This document shows, one piece after another, positions 12,681-24,961 of a DNA stretch of 64,000 bases; positions within the stretch are counted from its first letter, which is position 1; each line of letters opens with the position of its first letter. A program made the position numbers and the translations under genes. Origin of the DNA: Rhodamnia argentea (Eukaryota > Streptophyta > Magnoliopsida > Myrtales > Myrtaceae); assembly GCF_020921035.1 (NCBI RefSeq), contig NC_063151.1:24434934-24498933 (forward strand), read 5' to 3'. The notes beneath the pieces were generated by a model. That model worked only from the letters and a program-made list of their open reading frames with translations, did no database searches and was not told the DNA's origin.

Positions 12681-13507
12681 TACGGACTTAAGCGATATTA
12701 GACATTCAATATGTCATTACTAACGTGGCATCATCTCAAGAGGCAACACTAGACATAACAATGTACATAATTAGTGGCTATTTAACGATGTTAGTGTCTA
12801 CGTTGGTAATTTTTTTGTTAGTGATTCCTAGGTTAGGTATCATATCAATAAACTTTTAAAAAGTTGAGATGCTGATGTTTAGGGTGCTCAATCGTAAATT
12901 GGGCAAAATTTCAACACTTGTAGTGTTATCGTCCCTATGCTAAGTAATTGTTCCCGTGGTATTCGATATTGGAAAAGCTTGTATTTGTTTTAGGCTACGT
13001 TTATTTCGCGAAAAAGAATCGTTCGTGTTGCTTATAAAAATGAACGGACGAATAGTTTTTCCATCGTTCACGAAGATACTTTTGTTTTTAAAAAAATATT
13101 TCTGAATTATTCATTTTTCGAAAAAATTATAAATAAATAAATAAATAGAGCATTGATAATGCTCCGTGAAATTCTCAACGTGCTTAATAAATCTGACACA
13201 TATTGCTACGCACACGATTGCACGTTTCTTAGATAACGCGATTGCACAATTGACATAAGTTAGCAACTGAAAATAGAATTCCCCTCTGGGTTCCAAAGAG
13301 AGGAACCAAATTGAAAATCGGGGGCAAAGTGAAGGGAGGGACCTAATTTGTCACTGGCCCCATATCCGAAAAAGGACCAAATTGAAACAATAATCTAATC
13401 CCAGGTCTCGAACCGCAATAAATTAATTCTTCAGGGCCAAAGCGGGGTCATTCGCCACGAACATTTTACAATCTCCTCGCCAACCCCAATTTCAGATCTA
13501 GCACTTA

Positions 13508-13590
13508 CTCTCTCTCTCTCTCTCTCTGGTATAGAAGAGAGTGAACACGAAGAAGAAGACGACCCCCCCTCTCTCTCTCTCTCTCTCTAA
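13508..13590 (+). promoter_or_regulatory. CT-rich tracts in the coatomer gene leader
   Basis: Two CT dinucleotide runs (about 13508-13528 and 13568-13588) lie 90-180 bp upstream of the start codon. They probably sit in or next to the 5' UTR. CT/GA leaders are common in plant promoters; a regulatory role here is inference. Confidence 0.45.
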
Positions 13591-13674
13591 ATTCGATCAG
13601 ATCTCGCATCTGAGCCACCATTGCCTTCGAATTCCGGTGACCGATTCGGGATCTCTCCGACAGGGACGACGACG

Positions 13675-16600
13675 ATGCAGAAGCAAATGGAGAAATCGTG
13701 CACTCTCCTCGTCCACTTCGACAAGGGAGCGCCGTCGCTCGCGAACGAGATCAAGGAGGCCCTAGAGGGCAACGACGTCCCCCTCAAGATCGACGCCCTC
13801 AAGAAGGCTGTCATGCTCCTCCTCAACGGCGAGACCATCCCCCAGCTCTTCATCACCATCATCCGCTACGTCCTTCCCAGCGAGGACCACACCATCCAGA
13901 AACTCCTCCTCCTCTACCTCGAGATCATCGACAAGACCGACGCCCGCGGCAAGGTCCTCCCCGAGATGATCCTCATCTGCCAGAACCTCCGCAACAACCT
14001 CCAGCACCCCAACGAGTACATCCGCGGCGTCACGCTCCGGTTCCTCTGCCGCCTCAACGAGGTCGAGATCATCGAGCCGCTGATCCCGTCGATTGTCGAG
14101 AATCTGGAGCACCGCCACCCCTTCGTCCGCCGCAATGCGATCCTCGCGGTCATGTCCTTGTATAAGCTCCCTGAAGGGCAGAACTTGCTGGATCAGGCGC
14201 CGGAGATCATCGAGAAGGTGCTCTCCACCGAGCAGGACCATTCCAGTAAGCGCAATGCGTTCCTTATGCTGTTTAATTGTTCTCAGGAGAGGGCTGTGAA
14301 TTATCTGTTTACGCACATAGATAGGATTAATGATTGGGGCGAGCAGCTGCAAATGGTTGTTTTGGAGTTGATTAGGAAAGTGTGTAGATCCAATAAGGCT
14401 GAGAAGGGCAAGTACATTAAGATTATCATATCGCTGCTTAATGCCCCATCGACTGCAGTGATTTATGAGTGTGCTGGGACACTAGTATCACTGTCCTCTG
14501 CGCCAACCGCGATAAGGGCTGCGGCGAGCACGTATGGCCAGCTGCTGTTGTCGCAGAGTGATAACAATGTGAAGCTGATTGTGCTTGATAGGTTGAATGA
14601 GCTTAAGAGCTCACACAGGGAAATAATGGTTGAGCTGGTGATGGATGTACTTAGAGCGCTTTCAAGTCCAAATCTTGACATTAGGAGGAAAACCCTTGAT
14701 ATCGCCCTTGAGTTGATTACCCCTAGGAATGTAGACGAGGTTGTTTTGATGCTGAAGAAGGAGGTTGTGAAGACGCAAAGCGGGGAGCTTGAGAAGAATG
14801 GAGAGTACAGGCAAATGCTTGTGCAAGCTATTCATACTTGTGCAATTAAGTTCCCTGAGGTGGCAAGCACAGTCGTGCATCTCCTAATGGATTTCTTAGG
14901 CGATACCAATGTGGCTTCAGCTTTGGATGTTGTAGTCTTTGTGCGTGAGATAATTGAGACGAATCCCAAATTACGGGTCTCTATCATAACCAGGCTGTTG
15001 GACACTTTCTACCAGATTCGTGCTGCAAGAGTTTGTTCTTGCGCTCTTTGGATCATTGGGGAATACTGTCTCTCCCTCTCAGAAGTTGAGAGTGGCATCT
15101 CTACTATTAAACAGTGTCTTGGAGACCTCCCATTCTACACAGTAGCTGCTGAAGAGGGTGAGGCCCAAGATGCATCGAAGAGTTCTCAGCCAGTGAATGT
15201 GGCAGCTGCATCTTCTAGGAGACCTGCAATACTTGCTGATGGGACTTATGCTACCCAGAGTGCAGCTTTGGAAACTGCCATGTCTCCTCCAACCCTTGTT
15301 CAGGGCTCATTGACATCTGTAGGAAACTTAAGATCATTGATCCTTTCAGGAGATTTTTTCCTTGGGGCGGTTGTGGCATGTACCCTGACAAAGCTTATAT
15401 TGAGGTTGGAGGAGGTCCAACTGTCAAAGGTGGAAGTTAACAAAGCAACCACACATGCTTTGTTGATTATGGTATCTATGCTACAGCTGGGTCAGTCGCC
15501 AGTTCTTCCACACCCAATTGACAATGACTCTCATGACAGAGTAATCCTTTGCATTAGGCTGTTATGCAACACTGGTGATGAAATAAGGAGGATATGGTTG
15601 CAATCTTGCAGAGAAAGTTTTGTGAAGATGCTTGCAGAAAAGCAGCTCCAAGAGACGGAGGAAATCAAAGCAAAAGCTCAGATATCTCATGCTCAACCGG
15701 ATGATTTGATTGACTTCTACCACTTGAAGAGCAGGAAGGTTAGCAACATTGTTTTTCTTGTCTCTCTGGTTTGAGTTGACTTTTGTGCTAGTAGAGCTAA
15801 CTAATGGTTGATATTAACCAATGATACTCATATGTTAAAGGTCCCTTGGTTTCCAGTCACTAAAATTTTACTTCCTGATCTTTCTTCCATGTCTATTTTC
15901 ACATGTGGTAATTATGAGGTTTGGCTATCCTTGTGCATTCACTTGCGTATGTTTCACCTTCTCGTTTCATTCTCTTTGGATACTGAATCAGAGTAGATTA
16001 TAATGATAATGTGTCATGATATTAGAAGTGCTGGTCGATATCTGTTAATCAAGTTTGTGCAACTTTCTTTCACTCCTCTCCCTTCTGTTTGTTTTTGGTT
16101 AATACTGATGGTATGTTTTGTTTCTTTCTTTTGCACTGTACATCACATAACTATGCACTGTGAAGGTTTGGGCACTGAGTCTTTCTTATCATACTTTTTC
16201 CAGGGTATGAGCCAGCTTGAATTGGAAGATGAGGTTCAGGATGATCTTAAACGTGCAACTGGAGAGTTCACTAAGGATGGAGATGATGCAAATAAACTCA
16301 ACCGCATTCTTCAGCTCACTGGATTCAGCGATCCTGTCTATGCTGAAGCATATGTGACGGTTCATCATTATGACATTGTGCTAGATGTAACTGTCATTAA
16401 TCGCACTAAGGACACTCTTCAGAATTTGTGCTTAGAGCTTGCAACCATGGGTGATCTTAAACTTGTGGAGCGCCCTCAGAATTACACACTTGCTCCAGAG
16501 TCAAGCAAGCAGATAAAGGCAAATATAAAAGTCTCCTCAACAGAAACCGGAGTAATTTTTGGTAACATAGTATATGAGACTTCTTCAAATGTGCTTGAAA

Positions 16601-17833
16601 GGACAGTAGTTGTGCTGAATGATATTCATATCGACATAATGGACTACATTTCTCCCGCCTACTGCGCTGACGCTGCTTTCCGGACCATGTGGGCTGAGTT
16701 TGAGTGGGAAAATAAGGTATATCTGTGAATACATGTCCTTGATGTTTTGCTTTATCAGTTCCTTTATCGTTGGCTACAAACTTCCATTGGCTGTATTATT
16801 AAATTAGTTATTCTTGGGGAGAGGGCGATCCTTCATATATTAGAGAGTCTTACTGTATTTTTCTTCTCATTAGCTAAATATTTTGCCGCCTGATTTGTCT
16901 CCATTTTCTTGTACTTACCTCTTTTATATATTCTGTGCTGCTAACATCTTATACTTTGTGTAGGTTGCTATTAATACTGTTATCCAGGATGAGAGGGAGT
17001 TTTTGAACCACATCATCAAGTCAACTAACATGAAGTGCCTCACTCCTCCGTAAGTCGATACTCTGTTGTATGCTGTACCACGGTGTTCCTATTGCATGGG
17101 TTTGTTCTTTTTTGATGTGATTTTGTATTTGCTTTCTCTTGTTTCCATTTTTCTTTATAGTTACGGCTAGCAGACATTATTTTAGACAGATAGAGATAGC
17201 AAGAAATTAACGTTCTTGAATGAATGAGTTAATAGGTCAATTAGTTGAAGTATGAATTTGTGATGTGGCATAAGTCAATATTTAGCAATCCATCCAAGTT
17301 CAATCCTGTAAAAGTGCTGTCTTTACTGCATTATAATTCCACTGAGATGCCAGGTTTTGCAGAGCAAGTAATTCGTGGTCTTTGGTAGTTCAACTTATTT
17401 ACTAGTTTTGATTTGTAGTTTGTGGTATCATTGATCTGTGGTGGCTTCACATTAAGTTTGTGAAATTTGCTTGATTTGGATTTTATTGCAGTATATAGTT
17501 CATTTTTTATCTTTATGTTTTTCTTTATTGATCAAAATTTTTCTTTTGATGTCTTTATTTCTGGACCTCCGCCTTCTTGGATAAAGATAATTTGCTTGCC
17601 CTGATTATTTTCGCTTATCGAATAATAGGTCGGCACTAGAAGGCGAATGTGGTTTCCTCGCTGCTAATTTGTATGCAAAGAGTGTTTTTGGTGAGGACGC
17701 TCTGGTGAATGTGAGCGTTGAAAAGCAAGTCGATGGAAAGCTTAGTGGATACATCCGGATACGGAGTAAAACTCAAGGGATTGCTCTGAGTCTTGGTGAT
17801 AAGATTACTCTGAAGCAGAAGGGAGCGGCTTGA
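13675..17833 (+). CDS. COPB: Coatomer subunit beta (beta-COP)
   Basis: Beta-COP is a core subunit of the COPI coat that drives Golgi-to-ER and intra-Golgi vesicle transport. Four exons, 13675-15738, 16204-16716, 16964-17049 and 17629-17833, join in frame to 955 residues. The family length is about 950. Conserved stretches include [33 protein letters not shown] and [18 protein letters not shown] in the N-terminal HEAT/adaptin-like trunk (about residues 20-530). [11 protein letters not shown] is in the linker, and [21 protein letters not shown] and FGNIVYET are in the C-terminal region. The end, [18 protein letters not shown], is the usual C-terminus. The first ATG (13675) adds MQKQ before the usual [14 protein letters not shown] start at 13687; which one is used is undecided. 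The long first exon is strongly GC-rich at its 5' end. Confidence 0.97.
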
Positions 17834-19597
17834 TGGAACTAAAACTGTTGATTTGAGAGTTATAGTATTCCTTATTCAATTTCATGCATGTGCTTTTGTA
17901 GTTGGCATAGCATTATTCTCTCTTGATTATCACTTGTGTCATTTTGCTCAGAGAGACTCAGATTTTGTTTAAAATTATTTTTCTTCCGCAACCCTTCAGA
18001 ATCGATTTCTTTCTGGTGTACGTCTTGAATTTGTGCAAATAGGTATAGATACAGTATTGGTGCGCTGCCAGTAATCAAATGAACAGATCATTTCTTGAGC
18101 TAATATTTACTGGATCTGACTTATGATCCCATCAGTGCTTCCTATTTTATTTTCTTATTTTCCTTGTGTCCTGCTGAAGTTTTTCCTGGTTTCTGTGTTG
18201 TGACAGATTATCTTTTAATTCTTATAGATGATTACTGTCAGCAGGGATTTTGATAAATCAATGTATTATCAATTACTAATGAGTTTGAGGTGCGAGAGAA
18301 TATGCAGATTGTTTCATGCTAGAAGATTTGTTGCATCCGGCTGCCGATGTTCATTTTCTGGCTGCAGGCCAGTGATGTTGGTTTAGCCTCCTAAAGCAAG
18401 TTCACTGTTGTTGATTGACTTCCGAGGTCATTGCACCACTTGGCATACTGATTTGGACCTTGTTCTGTTTCTTGTAAGAGAGAACAATATGCAACTCCTG
18501 GGCCGATATGTTTGTAGGTTTCGGGGGGTTTTGGAAGCATTTGCCAAACTTGTGATCCACTTAATCGTGTTGATGAGGTGATGGAGGGGGAGGGGTGGAT
18601 GTCTCTTGCGTTAAGAGTGGTTGAACCGAGTCTTGAAAGTTTCTGCCAGATGTTGCTGACCTAAGTTCTTCTCATAGTAAATATACGTCCTCTTGAGTTG
18701 GTGTCCGTTTGGTTACTCCTTCCAGATATGCCTATAAAGATACTTTCTCGTTGGTGGTTAAGGAATTGTTTCGGTCCGTTCAAGGCAAAGGGATTCAGAT
18801 TTAGTAGGCTCCAAATTGCAGTTACTATTTGGCTACGAATTCGCATCGTCTCATCCGCGTCATCCATGTTGCTTTCAGTGAAAATCATGTTTTTATCCTA
18901 GCGTCTCGCAGTAATTGATCCACGGCTTTGAAGAACCCTGCAAATTTACAATTGCCACTCGCAAGTAGTAGGCGAAACTTTTTTGCTTTACTAATAAATT
19001 AAAGAACAAAGGACAAAAGTGAAAGTTATTTGACATGCTGACACCAAAACCCGGGCGGTGTGCTTTAATGCCGAACCTCATGTTATTTATGTCTTCCGAC
19101 AAAATTGCAGTTCGATTTACCATCAGGTGGGAAATGAATTTCTCTCGTAAGTGTCGACTTTACATGGTCAAGATTCAACCTGGATAATCTGAGAGGACTT
19201 GTAGTCGCTGGCCTGATGACTTGTGGAGTGCAGGTTAAGATCACGTAATTGACTATGACTTGGGGACCACCTCGTTTGGCTTTGCAAACTTCAATTCTTT
19301 CACAGTACAAGAAAGTTGCCTGTCCCCGAAGGTTTTTCCCTGATGGAGGGAGGGGTGTGCAATTAATCCAAGCAAGGAGATGGTTGCATGTTGGTTGAAG
19401 TCATACGGGTCTAATAGATATGTTTGTTTTGCAAGTGAAGTTTGGTTTGAATCCAGCGGTCTTCTTTTCAGTTACATTTGGTGAGTTGGTGAGAAAGTAG
19501 ATTTGCAGTGTAAGAGAGACTAACGCGGAGGCCATTTAAAAGGCCGAATAGGGAGTCTCATCCGCTAGGAATCCAGAGCCAGGACTTGTTCTTAGTC
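17834..19597. other. 3' flank of coatomer gene and EXO70 promoter region
   Basis: No gene or repeat could be supported. The bases after 17834 probably include the coatomer 3' UTR, and those before 19597 the EXO70 leader. Confidence 0.6.
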
Positions 19598-21637
19598 ATG
19601 GCCGAGGGACAGGGCGTCAAGAGCCTTTTGGCAGCTAGAGACTTGTTGAAGACTAGTCTCGACAAGTCAAGGGCTCTTGGCCTTGAGTTAGATGAAACGA
19701 GTCTAAGATTGGATACAGTGGGCCGGAGATTGCTGTCTCTGGAGTCTGCACTTAGACCCGTCTCTCGGAAAAAGTGCACGTTCCTTGCAATCGGAGACCA
19801 CATTGACTGCGCCATACGACCTGCAGACGCAGTCCTGAAAGTCTTTGAGTCTGTTCGTGAGCTCGAGAACTCGCTGTTGGCGAGCCCTTGCTCTAACCTA
19901 TCCTGTTATCTTTCGACCGTAAGAAAGCTTGAGCAGGCACTGAGGTTTCTCTCTGACAACTGCTTGCTAGCAATTCAGTGGTTGCAGGGCGTGATCGAGC
20001 TTTTGGAGGACAATGGGATGACCAACGAACGCTATGTTTTAAACTTGAAGAGTTCGTTGAGCATCCTCCAAGATTTGCAGTCTTCTGAAATGGAGTCACG
20101 TCGTGACGGAGGAGCTCTAAGTATTGCATTCGACAAACTCGAATGTGAGTTTAGGCAGCTTCTGACAGAAGATAGTGTTCCTTCTGCATTTGACCCACTG
20201 ACAGAATGTTCCGCCACAAAGGACGCCTGTGTCCCCTCATCACCTTTTCCAGCATCTGCAACACAGAAGTTGCAAGCCATCCTCGAGAGATTGAATATGA
20301 GCAACCAGCTCGAAAGCTGCATAGATGCTTATGTCGATGTCCGGACCCTGAATGCCAGAGCAAGATTACACGCTCTCCACTTGGAGTATCTTGAGAGTCC
20401 AACCTCGCAATTTGATGATGAGAAGATAATAGAGAGTGACCTGGAAAGGTGGAGCAAGCATTTGCAATATGCTGTGAAGCATGTCTTTGAGCATGAGCGT
20501 AGGCTGTGCATGCAGGTCTTCGAGAAAGTGGGTCAGGAAATTTGGACAAGGTGCTTCGCAATGATCGCTTCCCGCTCTGGAATTGCAGCATTTCTCCAAT
20601 TCGGAAGTAAGTTCACAGAAAGCAAGAAGAGCCCTGACAAGCTGTTAAATCTGTTGAAAGTTTTTGCAGTCCTGGACGATCTAAGATCAGATTTTACTCA
20701 GCTCTTTGGTACAAAATCGTGCGCTGAAATCCAAACCCTGACAAGAGCTCTCATCAGAAACGTTGTTCATGGTGCTTGGGAGATATTCTGGGAGCTCTCC
20801 TTTCAAGTGGAACTGCAAAGGCAGAGCAGTCCGCCATCAGATGGCAGCGTTCCGCTCCTTGTGAGCTTCGTCACAGAGTACTGCAATCAGCTGCTGGGCG
20901 ACAAGTACAGGCCCACCATGATCCAGGTCCTGGTGATCCACCAGAGCTGGAAGCACGAAAAGTATCAAGAGGGGCAATTCACCAATCAGATTTACAACAT
21001 CGTGAAGGAAATTGGGCTGAACTTAGATTCATGGTCAAAGGCCTACCACAACCGCGAGCTCTCCTTCCTCTTCATGATGAACAACCACAACCACTTCTGC
21101 AATCTCAAAGGCACGAAGCTCGGCGACATGATGGGCGAGTCTTGGCTAAGAGCGCACGAGCAGTACAAGGATTACTATTCCATGCTCTACTTGAAGGAGA
21201 GCTGGGGAAAGCTTCTAGCTCCTATTGCACAAGCCGCTACCAATCTAGCAGCTGAAGAGGAACTGATTGATAGAGACCTTCTCAAGAAGAGGCTGAAAGC
21301 ATTCAACGAGGCCTTTGATGACATGTACGATAAGCAATACAACTGGATCATCTCTGACGAAGATTTGAGGGAAATGATGAGCCTGCGAGTCATGCAGGCT
21401 ATCGTGCCTATTTACGGGAGTTACATAAAAAAATACAGAACTACTTTCACTCTAGATGACAGTGCCAACCGCTATATTAAGCATTCTGTGCAGAGCTTGG
21501 AGAATATGCTCCGTTCTCTCTTTCAGCCAAAGCACAGAAAGCTCGGGAATAGTCAAAGTGTCACGACAAATTACCCCATTGACAACATGAAAAATGTAAT
21601 GACCAGTCAGCTCTACCTTACTCTAACTGCTGCTTAA
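19598..21637 (+). CDS. EXO70: Exocyst subunit EXO70, EXO70G-like, single exon
   Basis: EXO70 is the exocyst subunit that binds plasma-membrane phosphoinositides and tethers secretory vesicles. One uninterrupted frame of 679 residues begins at ATG 19598 in a good context (GTC ATG GCC). The N-terminus (LLAARDLLKTSLDKSRALG, then LSLESALRP) and the NCLLAIQWLQ segment match the EXO70G type. The rest is the C-terminal all-helical EXO70 domain, with SWKHEKYQ, FMMNNHNHFCNLKGTKLGD, WLRAHEQYKDYY and LKKRLKAFNEAFDDMYDKQ. Plants have many EXO70 paralogs, and most non-A types lack introns, as here. The subgroup call is tentative because several normally conserved stretches, such as the region after SWGKLL, are divergent. 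Confidence 0.93.
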   Translation: MAEGQGVKSLLAARDLLKTSLDKSRALGLELDETSLRLDTVGRRLLSLESALRPVSRKKCTFLAIGDHIDCAIRPADAVLKVFESVRELENSLLASPCSNLSCYLSTVRKLEQALRFLSDNCLLAIQWLQGVIELLEDNGMTNERYVLNLKSSLSILQDLQSSEMESRRDGGALSIAFDKLECEFRQLLTEDSVPSAFDPLTECSATKDACVPSSPFPASATQKLQAILERLNMSNQLESCIDAYVDVRTLNARARLHALHLEYLESPTSQFDDEKIIESDLERWSKHLQYAVKHVFEHERRLCMQVFEKVGQEIWTRCFAMIASRSGIAAFLQFGSKFTESKKSPDKLLNLLKVFAVLDDLRSDFTQLFGTKSCAEIQTLTRALIRNVVHGAWEIFWELSFQVELQRQSSPPSDGSVPLLVSFVTEYCNQLLGDKYRPTMIQVLVIHQSWKHEKYQEGQFTNQIYNIVKEIGLNLDSWSKAYHNRELSFLFMMNNHNHFCNLKGTKLGDMMGESWLRAHEQYKDYYSMLYLKESWGKLLAPIAQAATNLAAEEELIDRDLLKKRLKAFNEAFDDMYDKQYNWIISDEDLREMMSLRVMQAIVPIYGSYIKKYRTTFTLDDSANRYIKHSVQSLENMLRSLFQPKHRKLGNSQSVTTNYPIDNMKNVMTSQLYLTLTAA

Positions 21638-23168
21638 TTTTAGCTTGGATATGCTCTTCCTATGTACAGATGGCGGAAGCAAAGCATACATCAAGTGAAT
21701 ACTAAGCCTGTTCTGGCTTTGCGCAGAGTATTTATGGCTCTTTTAAATGGTCATGTAGTTATAGTCAATGTAGTACTTTCTCTCTTTCTTGTGAAAACAT
21801 GGAGGGTTTAACAGATCTCTTTTAGCATCTCCCAAGGATGCCACACTTCAAACCATCTATTGTGGACCGTCATGCTGATCTTATTGGCTTTTGCAACAAC
21901 ATAAACTGCGAGCTTCTATCTTATGAGTTCGGCTTTTCTGCAAAAAGAATTGAAAATGTGAAGACATGATACATAAATGTGCATGCAAATATGCATCGTA
22001 TTCACAAATTGCAATGAAACAGGGAGATGCATTAACAGTGTCTAGCCTCATCTATTAGAAGGAAGCTGAAGGATACTGCCAGTGCAGCGATTACTACTTT
22101 CGAAGAAACAAAAACTCCCTTGACCCTATAGTTAAGAACGGACTATCTTAAGGTTCAAAAGAGGGGTTCTTTATCAGTGCCATAAGGATGAGAACTGAGA
22201 AAACTCACATAGTTCGCTCCCATACTATGAATAGGCGGATGAGTTACATCCTCCGTTAATCCAAAAGGCTTATAAAGATGAAATCAGTAACAATGGTACT
22301 TTAAATTACTATGATTCTACCTTGCTGTTATTCCAATATATAGTGAAATCCATATGGACAGTTCATCAAATTTGACAAGGGATCTGTGTACTGTAAGTGT
22401 GGACACTATGCTAGTGCTCTTATTTGAGCATATTGAGTTCACCTTTAGTTGACAATCGCATTTCACCTTTCGCTTTGGCATAATCTCCTCATTCACAAGT
22501 ATAACATTGTGGGGTTATTAAAACATAACTCTTAAGTTCAATTTTCTGAGATGTTGTCTAAGTAAATGAGAGTCACCATCATCTTTATTCATCTGAACCA
22601 TTTTCAACATAAAATACTTTGTCAACACTGACTTTTCTAGTGGGAACCCTTAAATGAAAATGTAATTAACCAATGGAAAAATATAACTTAATCTCCTTAT
22701 TTATACCTCCTGTCCAACATGGGACCACCTCATTTGTTAAATTAATGGTAATCTGTGAGAGCTATTTCCAGAGTAAAGTGCTACCTCAGTGGACACCTCC
22801 CTCAGTCTGACATTTCCATCTTTCCCTTCAGTGATGCTTATTCTGTTCCAAAAGGAAAAACCAAAACATGTTAAAAGGTACGAGATTCGGTTCACAAGAG
22901 AAAAGCAAATCATCGGTATCATCAAAAGGTCACACGCGTCCCTCTCTTCCCCATTTTCTGGTTTGTCGTTCAGAAAATTTACCAAACTTGACCACTGAAG
23001 TCTTCAAAAACAGAGCAGAAAGTTTGAATCTTTAAGGTAGTAATTTCCAATTGACGAGACCCACCTACATTTCTTCACCCTGAATCAGCCAAAGAAGTAG
23101 GTAGAATCTACTCTGAGAATTTTCATTCTGTCCGAGGATCATTTCCTTCCAAGCATCCACCAATCGCC
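21638..23168. other. Spacer, no gene seen
   Basis: AT-rich sequence holding the EXO70 3' flank and the leader of the membrane-protein gene. The open frames here are short and lack domain signal. Confidence 0.6.
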
Positions 23169-24104
23169 ATGGCCTCATCGTTGTCCAACGCGATTTCGGT
23201 CCTCAGAGAAGCGACCAGAATACCAGCCAGGAACCAGAAGCTCACGATCCAAGTCATGCTTCTCCTCTCGTGCCCCTCCTTCCTCCTCATGCTTCTCCAT
23301 TACTCTCTAGCAGGACCTTTACTGGGGAAAGTCGAGGATGGCTATGAACAGTCGAGGTTAGATCCCGGAGATGTAAGAGCACTTGCCCTTCTTGAATCAT
23401 TCTTCTTACTGGCCTTTTCCCTAGTTTCTTTCTCCGGGATGATGTTGGTCATAAATGGGTCAACCTTCCCTCACACCACAAGACCCGTGAGCCTCAAGCA
23501 TCTGATATCGCGGATCCGGTCCCGCTGGAAGAAACCCTTCCTTACATGGCTGTGTGTCTCTGTTTTGACCGCAGCGTACGTCGTTATGCTGTGCTTCTTT
23601 ATCCTATTCGCCAGCTATATCCGGGCGTTTGCCGGTAATCTCGCGTCGGTGATTGGTGTTGTCGCAACTGTGGCTGTAACGCTTCTGCTGTACTTTTACC
23701 TTGCTCCTAAATGGGCTCTTGGACTGGTCGTTTCTGTCGTGGAGGATGATTGGCAAGGCATGAAGGCACTGTCAGCGAGAGCTCAAGAGCTAATCAGAGG
23801 GAAGAAGACGGAAGGTTTTATCCTTGTGTTGGTATTAGCTCTGTTGAGCGTCCCCATCTATGTGCTGTTCTACGTCACGGTCACGGATGACGAGGATCAC
23901 CTCGTCCTGATGGTCAAGATTGGTTTTGGCTTCTGCATAACGATCCTTCTGTGCCTGGTAAACTCCTTCAGCTGTGCGGTGTTCACCGTGTTCTACTATG
24001 TCTGTAGCCAGAGGCTAGGTGAGAAATTGGAGGTGGAACTGGAACTAGGGCATGGGTATGATTCAGTCCCTTCTAATCTTCAGGTTGAACTTTCTGGTCC
24101 TTGA
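23169..24104 (+). CDS. Plant multi-pass membrane protein of unknown function
   Basis: A single-exon frame of 311 residues with a strong start context (CGCC ATG GCC). Hydrophobic spans lie at about residues 25-47, 72-95, 123-150, 156-185, 216-240 and 250-282, giving about six membrane segments. A basic N-terminal segment (TRIPARNQK) precedes the first span, and an acidic tail (EKLEVELELGHGYD) follows the last. The architecture fits a plant family of uncharacterised intronless transmembrane proteins that I recognise only by its general look. No catalytic motif or signal peptide is visible. Clean codon use and the long single frame make this a real gene; its role is unknown. Confidence 0.85.
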   Translation: MASSLSNAISVLREATRIPARNQKLTIQVMLLLSCPSFLLMLLHYSLAGPLLGKVEDGYEQSRLDPGDVRALALLESFFLLAFSLVSFSGMMLVINGSTFPHTTRPVSLKHLISRIRSRWKKPFLTWLCVSVLTAAYVVMLCFFILFASYIRAFAGNLASVIGVVATVAVTLLLYFYLAPKWALGLVVSVVEDDWQGMKALSARAQELIRGKKTEGFILVLVLALLSVPIYVLFYVTVTDDEDHLVLMVKIGFGFCITILLCLVNSFSCAVFTVFYYVCSQRLGEKLEVELELGHGYDSVPSNLQVELSGP

Positions 24105-24961
24105 TAGAGTTCTGCATTTGACATGTTTTTGTTCTGGAGCTCACTAATGTAACTGATGGGTACCATATCCGCTCTATAGTACATGGACTAGAAGAATGTA
24201 TCTTCTTTTGTTTAGTGACCTACGGGCTATGAGTATCTTCCAGTTACGAGCAAAGATCGTAATGAGTGTTGAACAACAATCCTCGCCTGTTGCGTTTAAT
24301 TAACTAAACCCGCTCGTTCTTGCCAATCACTTTGACTTGCTTGTGGAGTCTTATTGCAGAGTAAACAAAACCCCATCAGTGATACCTGGCAAAAAGGGAA
24401 AAAGATCACAGTGAAAGTCTTGCACTGCCCACCACCCTCCTCCCAGAGAGTCTAATGAGGCACTTGAATAGCTCCTCCTTTATTACAGATGAGCGTCCAA
24501 AAGCTACCTCATAATTTCACCGGACTTACTATAAGAACACAGAGAATGAACTACCATCTTTATTGCCCTTTGCTTGTGGGATACAGAAATATGCATGAAC
24601 AAGTACATGATTCTGTGGGGCAAATGAACTGAATGGAGGAGGCATTTCTGCCAAAAAAAATTTGCAATATTGCATAAGGTGACATTTTAGCACCACCACC
24701 GCTTGCTACAATCATCCAAATGACCAGCCTAGATTTCCAATTTTGGCCAACTAAGACACAATACAATCTTCCTCAAACATTGGATATACTAAATGGTGCA
24801 ATCAACCACCAAATAATCGCCCAAAACTTATCTTTCTTTGTCTTGCCGACACCCAAAACTGCTCTGAGATTGGACAAAACTCCAGGAGTGAACAAACAGT
24901 AAGACCTGAATCTCAGCATTGCCTTCAATCAGGAGAGGAGAGGATACAAAATATTTATTGT
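24105..24961. other. Convergent 3' flanks, no gene seen
   Basis: The region lies between the ends of two convergent genes. It probably holds both 3' UTRs. No repeat or RNA gene was recognised. Confidence 0.6.

Larger units (their letters stand above)
10496..13486. other. Spacer between DC1 pseudogenes and coatomer gene
   Basis: AT-rich sequence without a supportable gene. It contains a candidate short inverted-repeat element (12266-12406), a GA tract (12654-12680), a poly-T followed by GGTC at about 11978-11996, and a GGCTACGTTTATTT element-like end near 12993. The last few hundred bases are presumably the coatomer promoter. Confidence 0.6.

Noticed and set aside
13698-14352. Long open frames overlapping the coatomer gene in other frames and on the other strand
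   Set aside because: Low-complexity Pro/Arg or Leu/Asp/Glu-rich shadows caused by the GC-rich third codon positions of the real frame.
20776-21255. 159-residue open frame inside EXO70
   Set aside because: A frame shadow of the well-supported EXO70 coding frame.
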